A DNA stretch of 64,000 bases from positions 67,863 through 131,862 of the forward strand of contig MNCI01023527.1 in NCBI GenBank assembly GCA_015680685.1, in the 5' to 3' direction. Within the stretch, counting starts at the first letter, position 1, and every line of letters begins with the position of its first letter. Below are positions 11,201 through 21,676 of the stretch, piece by piece. The notes under the pieces are model-generated. The model had not been told where the DNA came from. It saw only the letters and a program-made list of their open reading frames with translations, and did no database searches. The DNA is from Gnetum montanum. Lineage: Eukaryota; Streptophyta; Gnetopsida; Gnetales; Gnetaceae. A program made the translations under genes and the position numbers.

Positions 11201-13227
11201 CTAATGTTGTCTGATGGGTTGTGGTGGAGTTCCACTTGGATAGTACATCAAGGGTTGGTGGAACTGCCTTGGATTTCCTTGGGGATAAGGTAACCTATAG
11301 GGTGTCTGTCGTTTGTTGAGTCTCGGGTTAAGTGCATACACCCCAGACTCTTGTAGATGTGAGATGATTGGACAACATCCCTTAGGATGGTCATAGTGGT
11401 AGATCTCACATCCACTGTCATCTTCTATGTCCGAATCCACAACCTCATCAGAGATATTCATTTTTCCCTTACCCTTGTCACGTGTAGGGCCTAAATCTCT
11501 CCACTTTGTCTTACCTTTGTCACTACTTCGTTCCTCCCTAGACTCTTCTACAATTTTCACGATAGTTTCAATTTTACTGTCTAAGGAGCTCCATACTTCA
11601 TCTACCCTAGCCGCTACTTCTGTTGTTAGCTTCTGAAGCGGCAAGGTTTTTCTATTCACCAACTCTTCGATTGGTGACTCATCCTCTTCATTGAAAAATT
11701 TCACTCCCTTCTTTCGAAGAGAGGGATTACAGTTGTATTCTTCTGCACTTTCCCTTTTTCATAGCTCCCCTTCTTCTTTTTCTACTTGTTCCAACAATCG
11801 ATGAATCTCATGGGATCTAAGTTCTGATAATCACCCTTGGGCATAACTCCCAAGGGTTCTCCTAGTTTCATACCTTAGCCCATCTACGATGTGGTGGAGC
11901 TGATCCCGTTGTGCATAACCATGGCCCGGGAAATGATGTAACAATGCATAGTATCAGGCCATGACAACATCCAAGGGTTCATGAATACCTTGCTTCCATC
12001 CTTGGATCTTCTTATGCAAATTAGACACTCTGGAGTACATCTGATACTTATCATTGAAGAGTTCTAACATTGTACTCCACCTCCTAATGGTCTTCAGTTC
12101 TAAGGACCGGTACCAACTCTCTGCTTCCTTGTTGAGTGTCCTGGGAAACAACTTTAGTTTTTGCCACTCATTCTCAATGTTTTGCAAGGTGCAGGCATTG
12201 TGGAATGCCTATAAATGATGTTGTAGATCTGAGTTGTATCCCCCTTCAAAGCATGGGATATTTTTCATGTCTACGCGTTTGATCTGACTATCCTTTAAAT
12301 GCCTTGTTGGGATTCTTACTACCTTCGTTATGTTTAGCATGCTTCAGGTGGCAAGTAGGGTCTTGTCATGATCATCTCTTTCATGACACCTATGATTTCT
12401 TCGTTGTTCCCTACTTTTCCTTCGTTCATGCCCTTATCCTCTCTCTCGACTCTCTCATCGAGGTCTCTCATTTTTCTTACTTTTATCCTCTCCATTATGC
12501 TCTTCATGATTGTACCCTGATGTGGAAGGAGAGGGTGAGTGATGTGAAGAAGGGGAAGAAGAAGGAGGATCATCATCGTGGCGATGTTTCCTACCATCTC
12601 TTCTGTGGCTTCGGCCCCGACCATGGTGACGATCTAAGTGCCTGTCCTTGTCGTTTGTTGTTTTTCCCTCTGTGAACAGTTGGTGTTCATGGGCATCAAA
12701 ACCAGGATTGTGTATCATTGAGCGTAGGTTCTGATACTTCACCTCCTCACTTCTGTTAGGAGGGAAAACATCTTTTGATAGAGAACCCATTGTAAGTGGT
12801 TCTCCATCTCTAGTTTCACTTAGGACGTGTGGGACCTCTTTACCCTTTAACAATGTATGTTGGCTCTCCTTCCTTGAGTCCCTCATACGTTGTAAAGTTG
12901 TGGGATGGTAATCCCTTGAGTCAAAATATTCTACAACGTATTCAGCATATAATTCTGTCATGCCAATCTATTCCAAGGCACGGAGAAGAATGTTGGGGAC
13001 TACACGATCTGGAGGTAACACAATGTTACCTTGTAAATCTCTCCAGCTCATCTATTCATCTTGATGGAAGATAAAAGTAAAATTGGAAATATATCATCGA
13101 GATGAGTATATTCCACCCTATATTGCTGAGGAACTAGTGGATTTAGGTTATGTGTTTTTTATTGCTGACTGTTCTTTGTATTATCCCTAGGTGATGTGCT
13201 CTTGTGAGAAGAAGAAGAAGAAGACAT
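11201..13227 (-). pseudogene. gag of element A, broken
   Basis: Capsid and nucleocapsid precursor. The likely start is the ATG read leftward from 13227 (MSSSSSSSHKS), which matches the MSFSSCRHED start in B. Homologous blocks follow. First is a SRDYHP segment (about 12920). Next is a low-complexity H/R/S/D-rich stretch (12455-12750). Then comes the conserved gag core with IENEWQKLKLF and LELFNDKYQ (11954-12187). Last is a charged C-terminal part (11201-11704). At 11352-11410 a knuckle-like motif, C-E-I-Y-x-x-x-H-x4-C, has tyrosine where a canonical gag knuckle has its second cysteine. At least three frames and several stops are used, so no full-length product is possible. Confidence 0.88.
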
Positions 13228-13349
13228 GATGTCTTATTAGTGTGCTAATTAACCGTTATATAATTTTTCATTTGATTAACCCTAAGGTTCGTTAAGCTCC
13301 CAACGATGTGAGTAATATCCTATGTTCTATTTATCACATAAACACTTAG

Positions 13350-13366
13350 TCCCCGGCGATGGCGCC
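13350..13366 (-). other. Primer-binding site of element A (tRNA-Asp type)
   Basis: On the minus strand, two bases inside the 5' LTR, the sequence is GGCGCCATCGCCGGGGA. It differs at only two positions from the complement of the 3' end of plant tRNA-Asp as I know it (GGCGCCGTTGCCGGGGA). Athila-lineage elements are known to use tRNA-Asp. Confidence 0.85.
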
Positions 13367-13368
13367 TA

Positions 13369-14163
13369 TGATGAGTGGCGAGATACCCCTACACTCAACC
13401 ATACGAATACGAGCATAGCACGTACGATCCAGTCGAACTTTGCAGACTAAGTGCCTACACGCCTCATGAAACACTTAAGGTTAACCATTCGTTGTCTTCC
13501 CTAACTTACTTGTATTTGTCACAGTGTATGGTTAAGTAAGTCTGAGGTATATGATTTTTATAGTTTTTCTATTTTATCTCCTATGCTATGAGTTGAAGGG
13601 TTGAAGAGACTAACTAACTCTAACTAATGAACTAAGTCTAAATTAACCTAGCATCAGCATCCGTTCCCACTTACCGTACACACCCTGAACCGATGGAACC
13701 GTGGCTACCAAATACTAATCGTTGTTAGGATCACCATGCGTAACGCACGTGCTTGAAGTAGTCATACTGAGGCACTTAACTAGGAGAGAAGGGTTGAGAG
13801 AGATTTAATTCCTAATAAAGCATGTAAATGGAAAGTAGTAAATAACAATAAATAAAAGTGCTAATTAGCCTATTCCATGCACTGCAAAGTTTATCCAGGA
13901 AGTTTGTCTTTATTTCCGTACACAAACTTGTGTTCAGGTACAATGTTTGCTCGAATAAAGATTTGTTCACTTTAGGACTCCTACTGTGGGCACATGGAAA
14001 ATATTCTATCTCTAGAGTGATCAATCTACCAGAGTTTCCCTACTGTCTAGCCTAGGATGAGAAAACAAGGGAGAGCCGCCTCTTATTTATAGATTTTGCG
14101 GCGCACCACGATATCGTAGGGGATGATGCGATATTGCGATGACCACGATATCGCATCTTATCA
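13369..14163 (-). repeat. 5' LTR of element A (right copy)
   Basis: 795 bases, TGATGAGTGGC...CTTATCA on the plus strand, homologous to 7055-7862. In the first ~120 aligned bases I count about ten differences, all of them transitions. U3 is at the 14163 end and carries GATATCG words. The TATA box is at 14084-14092. The next five bases (14164-14168) are the ACTAG duplication. Confidence 0.92.
14084..14092 (-). promoter_or_regulatory. LTR TATA box of element A, 5' copy
   Basis: CTATAAATA on the minus strand, in the 5' LTR that would drive element A. It is about 70 bases inside the outer LTR edge. Confidence 0.72.
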
Positions 14164-14309
14164 ACTAGGATCTTTAATTTAAGCACCTAGCAGTCTATAG
14201 GTCCTTTCTAGCACTTAATATTTTTCTCACTTTAAGTATTTTTACTTAGTTTTATTTTCTATTTTCCTTTGCACTTGATCCTTATTTCTTTTTCTAAGTT
14301 TGTGTAGGA

Positions 14310-15562
14310 CACTTTCTTTGATACCATGATAAAGCAAAGATCTAACTCTTCCTAGGGATCTAAAGTTCATAAGTTGATGAAAATGCTAAAAGATCATGTA
14401 CTTATAGCACCAATGATACAACATGACTACAAAGTCACATGCGCAAAATAGATCTAAGCATTGCATTGCTTGAGAAAAAGTTAAGGAGGATGGTTGAGTA
14501 TGAGGTAGCCAATGGTTTGGGACCTTTCTTGCCTAATCCAATTTGACCCATTGAGCTTAACCAGTCTGAGTAAGCCACACTTGCAAAATATTTACTTGCT
14601 AGGGATGAAATACAAGCCATGATAGCCAATATTAGTGAACATCGGATTGGTAATCCTAATATCAATGTTAGTAGCTAAAATTTCTAGTTCCATTATGAAT
14701 CAAGCAATGAAGGTGAAGATATTAGTGTTCATGATGGTCATGAGGAAGAGCCTCCTCATGTTACTCTTCATGTAGATCTTTTTCATCCACCAAACACCCT
14801 CATCACATAGCATGTGAAGTTCATTAGCTTCTCAAACCCTTTATTAATGCTTGAACTACAAAACATTTCTATCTCACTACCTACTTTAGTTAATCACACT
14901 ATCATAATTTCACTAGCAATTAGTATGTCACCCACATACAATCTCTTTCTAAACACTAGTACTATCAATCTAGCATCCCATCTTCCAAATCCCAATTTAA
15001 TGTTAATAATTTCCAACTAATATCATAGATTCCATAAACTCAATTAGTACAAGTGTCAATGTCATTTATTCTACCTATGTAGCATGTGCCCCTGCACCTC
15101 AAATTTTCATGCTAACTATTATATTACCACAACAAGTTTTACCCTCTCACAATCCCATTTTTGGTAATCTTATAGTTCTGTCAATTCTTATTGTTTCACC
15201 TAAATTAATGCTCTTGCTAAAATAACTCATGTCTAGACTCCAAGTAAATAAAGATCAAATGCAAAAACACACAACACTCCATGGGGATAATCCCACAATC
15301 TCCATTACACACCTTCTTATCAATTCCATCAATCCTTTGATTTTTCCCTCTCAAGTTCCCAAAGGCATTTCATTGTCAAAATTTACTAAGTATAATGGAG
15401 AATCTAACTATATAAATTGTGTCATTACTTTTCACAATAAATGTATGTTATTAGCCAATTATCCCCATACCATATTATGTAGTTTTTCTAACTCCTTGAC
15501 AAAAAAGGCATTGAAATGGTATCGAGCGATGACTCATGGATCCATTACCTCTTTAGAGAAAC
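14310..15562 (+). pseudogene. Ty3/gypsy gag fragment (element E), plus strand
   Basis: After a short A+T-rich lead (14169-14309), the plus strand gives a decayed gag. It has an N-terminal part with YEVANGLGPFLP (about 14497), an acidic HDGHEEEPPH stretch (about 14735), and a clear capsid core at 15349-15550 with LSKFTKYNGES, TFHNKCMLLANYP and ALKWYRAMTHGSI. The last three are the usual landmarks of a plant gypsy gag (Y-x-G, a cysteine helix, WY-x-x-L). Homology stops abruptly at about 15562, where the opposite strand becomes the RNase H of element D. There is no downstream protease or polymerase on this strand. Its 5' LTR may be the dispersed repeat at 5390-7054 interrupted by A, which is inference. 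Confidence 0.75.
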
Positions 15563-16600
15563 AAGTAATTCCTCTAATTCTTGATTGCTTGAAGAATAGC
15601 ATACAACTCCTTTTCATATATGCTATAGTTTTACCTTGACGCATTCAATTTTTCAGAAAAGAAAGAAATATTCCTACCTTCTTATGAATGTACCCCACCC
15701 ATGGCATGTCCACTTGCATCCACCTCTTCCTAAAAATGCCTTTGAAAATCTAGAATTACAAGCACTAGTTCATTAGTAATTTTTAGTTTCAACAAGTCAA
15801 GGCTTTCTTGGGTTTCATTATCCAACCTAAAATCCTTATTTTTCTTTGACAAAGCAAACATATGTGAAGAAATATCATTGAAATTTTTTATAAACTATCT
15901 ATAAAAACTTGTTAAACTAAGGAATGATCTTATCTCCCTAACATTCTTATGAGTTGACCAATTCCTAATAGTCTTCACCTTGGTAACTTCCATTCGAATC
16001 TCATTTTTAGAAATTGCATAACCTAAATATATTATTTCCATTTTGAAGAAATGACTTTTCTTTACATTGATCACCAATTATGCCTCCTCTAATTTAAGAT
16101 ACATCATCTACAAGTGATCCAAGTACTTCCCCTCATTATAGTTGTATACCAAAATGTCATCAAAGAAGATAATATAACACTTACCAATCAAGTCTTTAAG
16201 GTCATCATGCATCAACCTCATGAATGTAGCAGGTGCATTTGTGAGCTCAAATGGAATCACCAACCACTCAAATACTCCATCCGGTGTTCTGAAAGCTATC
16301 TTACATTTATCACTATGCCTCATTCTAATTTGATGATAACCACTCTTTAAATCAATTTCACTAAAAATATCTGCATTGGTAAGGACATCAAGGATATCAT
16401 CCATGCTTAGAATAGGAAACCTATACCTCACTGTTATCTTATTCACTACTGTAAAATCTATGTACATCCTCAATTCATTGCTACCATTATTAGGAACTAA
16501 CACCATTGGAACTGCACAAGGTAAAATGGATTCCCTCACTAAGCCATTAGTAAGTAGCTCCTCTACTTTCCTTTACAATTCAACCCTCTAATTTAATAAC
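15562..16600 (-). pseudogene. Reverse transcriptase and RNase H of element D
   Basis: The RT core reads on the minus strand from about 16540 down to 16108: the entry block (CAVPMVLVPNNG), RYRFPILSMDDILD, then IDLKSGYHQIRM, FELTNAPATF, and the catalytic FFDDILVY (the two aspartates are at plus-strand 16156-16161). The thumb continues in another frame at 15895-16077 with FFKMEIIYLGYAIS and FLSLTSFYR. RNase H begins with DASGHAMGG at about 15705-15725 and continues to NYSIYEKELYAILQA near 15620. The catalytic RT residues survive, but frameshifts between blocks and the loss of integrase make the copy inactive. The match ends at about 15562. Confidence 0.88.
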
Positions 16601-16879
16601 ATCTAATAAGCTCTATCATTTGGAATGGTATCTCTAGGAATGAAATTAATTTGGTGTTGTACATTCTTCATTGATAGTAATCCATCCAATTTCCCCTTAA
16701 ACACCTTGGAAAATTTCTCCTTCAAGCCTATCACACTTGCAGGAAGTTCAACCTACACATCATCATGGTTAGAAGAAACTGTTGATATAACAAAAAATCT
16801 AAAATCTATTTTATCATGTTTCTTAATATATTCCCTCTCTCCTAGAAGGATTAAGGAAACACAAGTAAGCTCTACTACC

Positions 16880-17400
16880 TCACTTGTTCAACTGTCATGA
16901 AAATCAACTCATGGATTCCATTAGATCTAGCTACACTTCATACATTTCTTGCTCCATCACACTAAGCATCATTGTCAAAATTCTAAGATCTACTAATAAT
17001 TACATCAGCACAATCTATTGTAAGCACATCACACTTCATAATATCATGAAAAATCCTCATTTTAAATTTTTTAAATTTCAAAGTACATCATTTCTTTACT
17101 TGTTAAGAGTAATCTTTAGACAACTAATGTACTATATAGGTTCTAGAATAAGGATTAGTTACCAAACCTAATCTAGCAACTACCTTAGAAGAAGTAATAT
17201 TTTCTTAGGCTTCCCCATCAATCAAAACATGAATCCATTCCCTACTAAGTAAACAACTAGCCCCAATATAAAGTAACAATTTTCTATCAAGATGGTCTCC
17301 TATATTCGCATTCCCCATGAATGCACAAGAATTTAATTTAGAAACTTCCTCAATCTTGGAAGTATTAGGATTTCCTTTATAAATAGATTACCTTGATGTC
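16880..17400 (-). pseudogene. Aspartic protease region of element D
   Basis: The minus strand gives a protease-like segment with WIHVLIDGEA, where gypsy proteases have LIDSGA. The catalytic aspartate is kept (plus-strand 17217-17219). The next residues are altered. An ARLGLV segment follows, as expected for the 'NVIS...LGL' helix. It sits between gag (17520-18570) and RT (from 16600). Several stops interrupt it. Confidence 0.65.
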
Positions 17401-17519
17401 TCCTCCACCTCTATGATTTGCACATCTTTACCTTTGGCTACCTTGTGAAGTGGATTTTCATTGCTTGTGTTTTCATTCTCCACACTTAAAGATGAATCTT
17501 GGATGAGCTACTACCTTGA

Positions 17520-18570
17520 CCTTTGTCTCCCTTGCCTTGGTCCTTCTTGGCTTTTCCCTTCTCATTATCCTTCTCTATTCTCTTATCATGGCTGTCACCC
17601 TTGTCTTTAAATTTGGACTTGGATCCCTTCTCAAATTTGAATTTCTTTTTCTTCCTCTTGGAAGTTTCTTTGTTTTTATTTCCAAATTTTCTTAGTTTCT
17701 TTTCAGTGTTGAGTGCTAAATCATATGTCTCATCAAGAGTTTTTGACTCATAAAAAGATAACTCCTACTAATACATTATTTTAAGACCTCCTAGAAAGAT
17801 TGAAGCCTGTTCATGCTCCTCCATATTTACTTTATCTTGATGGAATAGATGACAAAATTTAAGATAAAATTTTTTGACATCCTTGTCATCTTGCCTTAGG
17901 AATTTCAACTTCATAATCATATTTTATCTCTAACAAGACTATTCAAATTTTCCTCTCAACCTCTATTTCATCAAATTTCAATCTTTGATGGGTTGACAAT
18001 TTTATCTTTCACAACTTTGGGACTCCTTTTCCCACCAAGTATAATTCATACCTTCTAATTTGGATTTAGTAATAGGTACCCTTAAGTGATTTGATACCTC
18101 TTCCAACTCAAAGTTCTTGTCAAGTACCATTAGCTAACTTGAAAAAGTATTAGTACCATCTACATCATTGAAAATCTTCAACTCAATGTACAAAACTTTT
18201 GTAACATTTTTTAATTTTCTAGCAGGTCTTACTTCATCCTTCTTGTCAAGCTTCTTAGGGGAAGAAGTAGTTGCCACTATTGGAGCTCTCAAAATTCCCA
18301 TATGAGGGATAGGATTCCCTTCCATTAGAACCCTTGTCTAATGAGTTACTACACTTCCATATTTAGATTTTCCTTTCTCATCATTTTCTCTATCTCCACT
18401 AGGCTATGAAACCTCTTCATCTGAACTTGAATGTTCATCATCTCCAAGTATTTGGATATAGTTGGGACTAGTAGTTTTTCTACCTTTGCACTAATTTCAT
18501 CCAACCAAGTAACCATTAGTTGAAAGAAAAACTTCATGTTCTCCATGTTTCTATTTAGGGCCTATACTTG
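17520..18570 (-). pseudogene. gag C-terminal half of element D
   Basis: Minus-strand fragments, in order: MENMKFFFQLMVTWLDEIS (18546 down), KLDKKDEVRPARKLKN (about 18240), a gag-like linker with ESKTLDETYDLAL (about 17750), and a highly basic K/R/E/D-rich tail (17530-17690). That tail is probably the nucleic-acid-binding part. I find no intact CCHC knuckle. It lies directly downstream of the primer site at 18638-18649. The plus strand over 17523-17753 looks like a leucine- and phenylalanine-rich open frame only because it is antisense to the lysine-rich tail. Confidence 0.65.
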
Positions 18571-18637
18571 TTTCATCTTAGGCACTATTTGAATTTGGCA
18601 AAATATACAACCAAGTCTAAGCAATAATCAATAGTAA

Positions 18638-18649
18638 GCTCTAATACCA
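18638..18649 (-). other. Primer-binding site of element D (initiator tRNA-Met type)
   Basis: The minus strand reads TGGTATTAGAGC, one base from the canonical plant initiator tRNA-Met primer site TGGTATCAGAGC. It separates the LTR (right) from gag (left). Confidence 0.8.
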
Positions 18650-19650
18650 ATAATTAGCTAGAGAAATTTCACTTAACAATTAATTCATTTTCCAAACACT
18701 AAATCTAGATATTATGAAAAGACATATAATATGCTAGAAAAAAAAACTATCAATATTTAATTATTTCAAGAAGATTACATCAAGGTTCCTAAAACCCACA
18801 AAACATCCAAACACAACCTCTCTTAAACTCAAACAATGTTGTAGAGCATGAGGCTCTACAACTACATAATGATTGTCCTCAATGCAAAACACAACTGATA
18901 GAGAGTCTCTCCCACAAACTTGGGATTGAGATCTCAATTTACAAGACACAAGAAACACCAAGCCAACACTCACTTAATTTACTAAGATCTACAAACACAC
19001 TCATGTACTCTTCACATGTGCTTTCTTGACATCTCACTCACATCTCTCCATGGTACAAGCATGAAACAAAATCCATATTTATTAACCAAGTAAGATAAAA
19101 ATCCTAGAAAATCTTCCTCAAGCTCAACTTAAAGATCCTCCATTATTTTCATCTTTTTCTCTCATGTTTCAATTATTTCCAAACTTTGAATGGTAATTTT
19201 AGAAGTTTCCCTACCTATTTAGGTCATCTTTGGTCCTTCTAAGATGTCTTACTATCAAACTAGAAATGCAGGAAAGATGTCTCATCTTGGTTAAAGATGT
19301 TTTTTAAATTTTTGGGATGTCTCAACCATACTAGAGATGCCTAAGCAAAAATGTCTTACCTTTTTGTGAGACATCCTAGATACATATTAGATTTCTTAAC
19401 CACTTCTAAAATGTCTCATCTAAGGCTTCATTTGCACTCTTCCAAGACATCTCCCTTAATCCTAGGATGTCTACTACATGGTCTCCAATCAGCCCAATTG
19501 TCTCATGTCTTCCAAGACATCTCTCCTGAGAGCTTAAATATTAGGCAAGATAACTCCATAGCCTCTATGATGTCTCGATAGAGCTAGAAACCTACAAACA
19601 AACACACATGTAGGGAAGAGAATAAGGAGACTGTAAGAGGTATCCCTACA
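18650..19650 (-). repeat. 5' LTR of element D, with an iterated AGACATC array
   Basis: The LTR is placed by the primer site on its left and by a TGTAGGGATACC start on the minus strand at 19650; boundaries are approximate. Between about 19230 and 19575 the word GATGTCT, or its complement AGACATC, occurs about a dozen times in both orientations (for example near 19236, 19279, 19318, 19368, 19412, 19444, 19466, 19514 and 19568). This lies in the U3 part of the LTR. No second LTR of this element is present, so its length cannot be checked internally. Confidence 0.6.
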
Positions 19651-19740
19651 TTATATCTTACAATTTGAAGATTTGATACTCTAATTTGGTAGATATTATT
19701 TCCTATCATGTTGGAGCTAAGGACAATAAAAATATAAACT

Positions 19741-21000
19741 CATGGCCTCTACTAAGTATTATCTACATTGCAATGAAAGAAGTTATGTGAATTGGTTGTT
19801 AATTTTGAAGATGGAGATGAAGGTTTTAGCATTATTATACTATACAATCTCTACTCTAGACTTCTCCTATGACTATGTTCTTTCCATCTTTTTCAAGATT
19901 CTCAACAACTCCAATATTATGGATGTCACCATGGTGGTGAAAAGAAAAATCAAGAAAATGATTTTATAGTTGTTCTTAGAAGCCTAATCCAAACTAGAGT
20001 AGACCAACATAGAGATTCCTAAAATAAAGTATCCTAATCATATCTATTCTGAGGGATGGAACAAAGTTCAAGTTGACTACATAATGACATCCATGATGCA
20101 TATGGTATTGCAACACCACAACTTTAAAAATAAGATTGTACATTTTGAGTCAACCATTAATATTTTCAAGGCTTCAATAGAGAATAGTTTGAGGAAAGAA
20201 AAAATATTTAATAAATATTTCTAGAAAGATTTTATAAATTTGAATGTAAATGACCTTCTAGAAATGATTAGAAGCATGGTAAATAATGATCGTAACTAGC
20301 TCTCAAATACAACTATCATCGTAGTGAAAAATGATTTGTTATATAATTTAATGTATATGAATTACATCAAGGTGGAACATTACTTCAAAAATAAAGCTTA
20401 TGGTAAAATGTTGAGAAATAATAAGAGGGCATATAAAGCTATTTAGGCACTAAATGAGATATTGAACAAAGACATAACATTTTCCTATGAAGCAAAAAAA
20501 AAAAAATCTTCTAAACCATTTACAAAATACAAAGAAGACATTGAAGATGCACTAAAGCTTGTAAAGAGAAAGTCACAAAAATTAGCTACGCTAAAATAAA
20601 TAAGAGACATCATGGATTCAAGTACAAAAGCATAGCTAGCAATAAGATTGGAGGAGTTGATGGTGAAGAATATGGAGTTACAGGGTGATAAGCTAATAAT
20701 ACATAATAAGACCTCTAAACTTCAAGAGAAAATAGGTAGTCTCCAAAACCATGTGAAATATCTTGCTCTCTAGAAGAATAATTTAATGGAAATCTTCAAC
20801 ATGAAGAGAAAGAAGCTAGAAGCCACGATGAGTGATTTATAGATATAAATTATTACTCATAGTTTTATAGTGCATTATTTAGATTTATTAAGATTTTCTT
20901 CAAGCAAGGATTATGATGTTTAGTCTAGTTCCACGATGATGCCACTGTCACTCTTAGATGTTTTAAGTGAGGTTCAAGTAGAATTTTAAAAGAAGTCTAC
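19741..21000 (+). pseudogene. Unrecognised coding relic with coiled-coil C-terminal half
   Basis: The plus strand opens with ATG at 19742 (MASTKYYLHCNERSYVNWLL) and stays protein-like, with stops, to about 21000. The first third has SYVNWLLILKMEMKVLALL. The middle has VNNDRN and YMNYIKVEHYF segments. The last third (20400-20840) is rich in K, E, L and N with heptad-like spacing (LEELMVKNMEL, KLQEKIGSLQNHVKYLAL), suggesting a coiled coil. I do not recognise the family. It may be an extra ORF of a retroelement, like the coiled-coil third ORF of element B (52166-55022), but I see no convincing alignment. It lies between the LTR of D and the 98-bp array. Confidence 0.4.
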
Positions 21001-21676
21001 TGAATTTAAGATAAAACAACCACCTTAAATGTTCCATTGCCATCTCCAAGTGCTTTTGTAATTCTAGAAGAATTCACAATGAAGTACTCAGCCATAGAAA
21101 CAAAAGAATCATCAACCAATTATTTTGATAATATTATAAGTGTAAATATAGACTCATTTATTGGTTGATGATCTCTATTATTTATTTTTGTCATAATCCA
21201 CTTGTAAAATCTCTCATTTGACAATGAAGTTAATTAATCTTTGATTTACCATAACAACATATGTTTCTTTTCTATAATTTATAAATTAATTTATGTTGTC
21301 ATGTATTTTCAAGAATATATTTAATCCTAAGATCCCTAGTTGTTTTTCCTTGCATTTTAGAAGTCTTTTAATAATTATAAAAATGAGTTGCAATGCTCAT
21401 TTGGAAAAGAAATACTATTCACTATCACCTTTTTGTAACATTTAATTACTTTACTAGTTAAAGATTCATTGGTAATAGCCATCAATTTTTGTTAATTTTG
21501 GAAAGTTTCATGAGACACCATATGGCACATAAATTCAAATTTTTTTTCAAGTGTCACATAGGTGATGTTTATGTAGCTTCAAGGATCACCTACCTTAGAA
21601 AATGTTTTAACATGTATCGCAAACCCACCTCTCAGTTGTAGTTTTGACTTCTTCAACCCTTTAGTGATAAGCCTAC

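Larger units (their letters stand above)
7055..14163 (-). mobile_element. Element A: non-autonomous Athila-like Ty3/gypsy element
   Basis: A complete LTR element on the minus strand. Both LTRs run TGATGA...TCATCA on the plus strand and are flanked by the same 5 bases, ACTAG, at 7050-7054 and 14164-14168, which is the expected integrase target duplication. A tRNA-Asp-type primer site lies beside the right (5') LTR and a G-rich tract beside the left (3') LTR. Inside it has gag and a retropepsin-like region only. Reverse transcriptase, RNase H and integrase are absent, as is the third ORF seen in its relative B (42937-56279). This is the architecture of a terminal-repeat gag element that would depend on a relative for replication. 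The two LTRs differ mostly by transitions. Confidence 0.92.
15562..19650 (-). mobile_element. Element D: decayed Ty3/gypsy element, minus strand
   Basis: From right to left: a 5' LTR, an initiator-tRNA-Met-type primer site, gag, protease, reverse transcriptase and the beginning of RNase H. The element then ends abruptly at about 15562 against the plus-strand gag of element E. Integrase and the 3' LTR are missing. Domain order and the FFDDILVY box identify Ty3/gypsy. Its primer type differs from that of the Athila-like elements here (tRNA-Asp), so D is a separate lineage. Confidence 0.85.

Noticed and set aside
12304-12675. 123-codon plus-strand open frame
   Set aside because: Antisense to the gag of element A, which is supported by homology to B.
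17523-17753. Leucine/phenylalanine-rich open frame on the plus strand, looking like a membrane protein
   Set aside because: It is antisense to the lysine- and glutamate-rich gag tail of element D; the hydrophobicity is a by-product of complementing AAG/AAA-rich codons.
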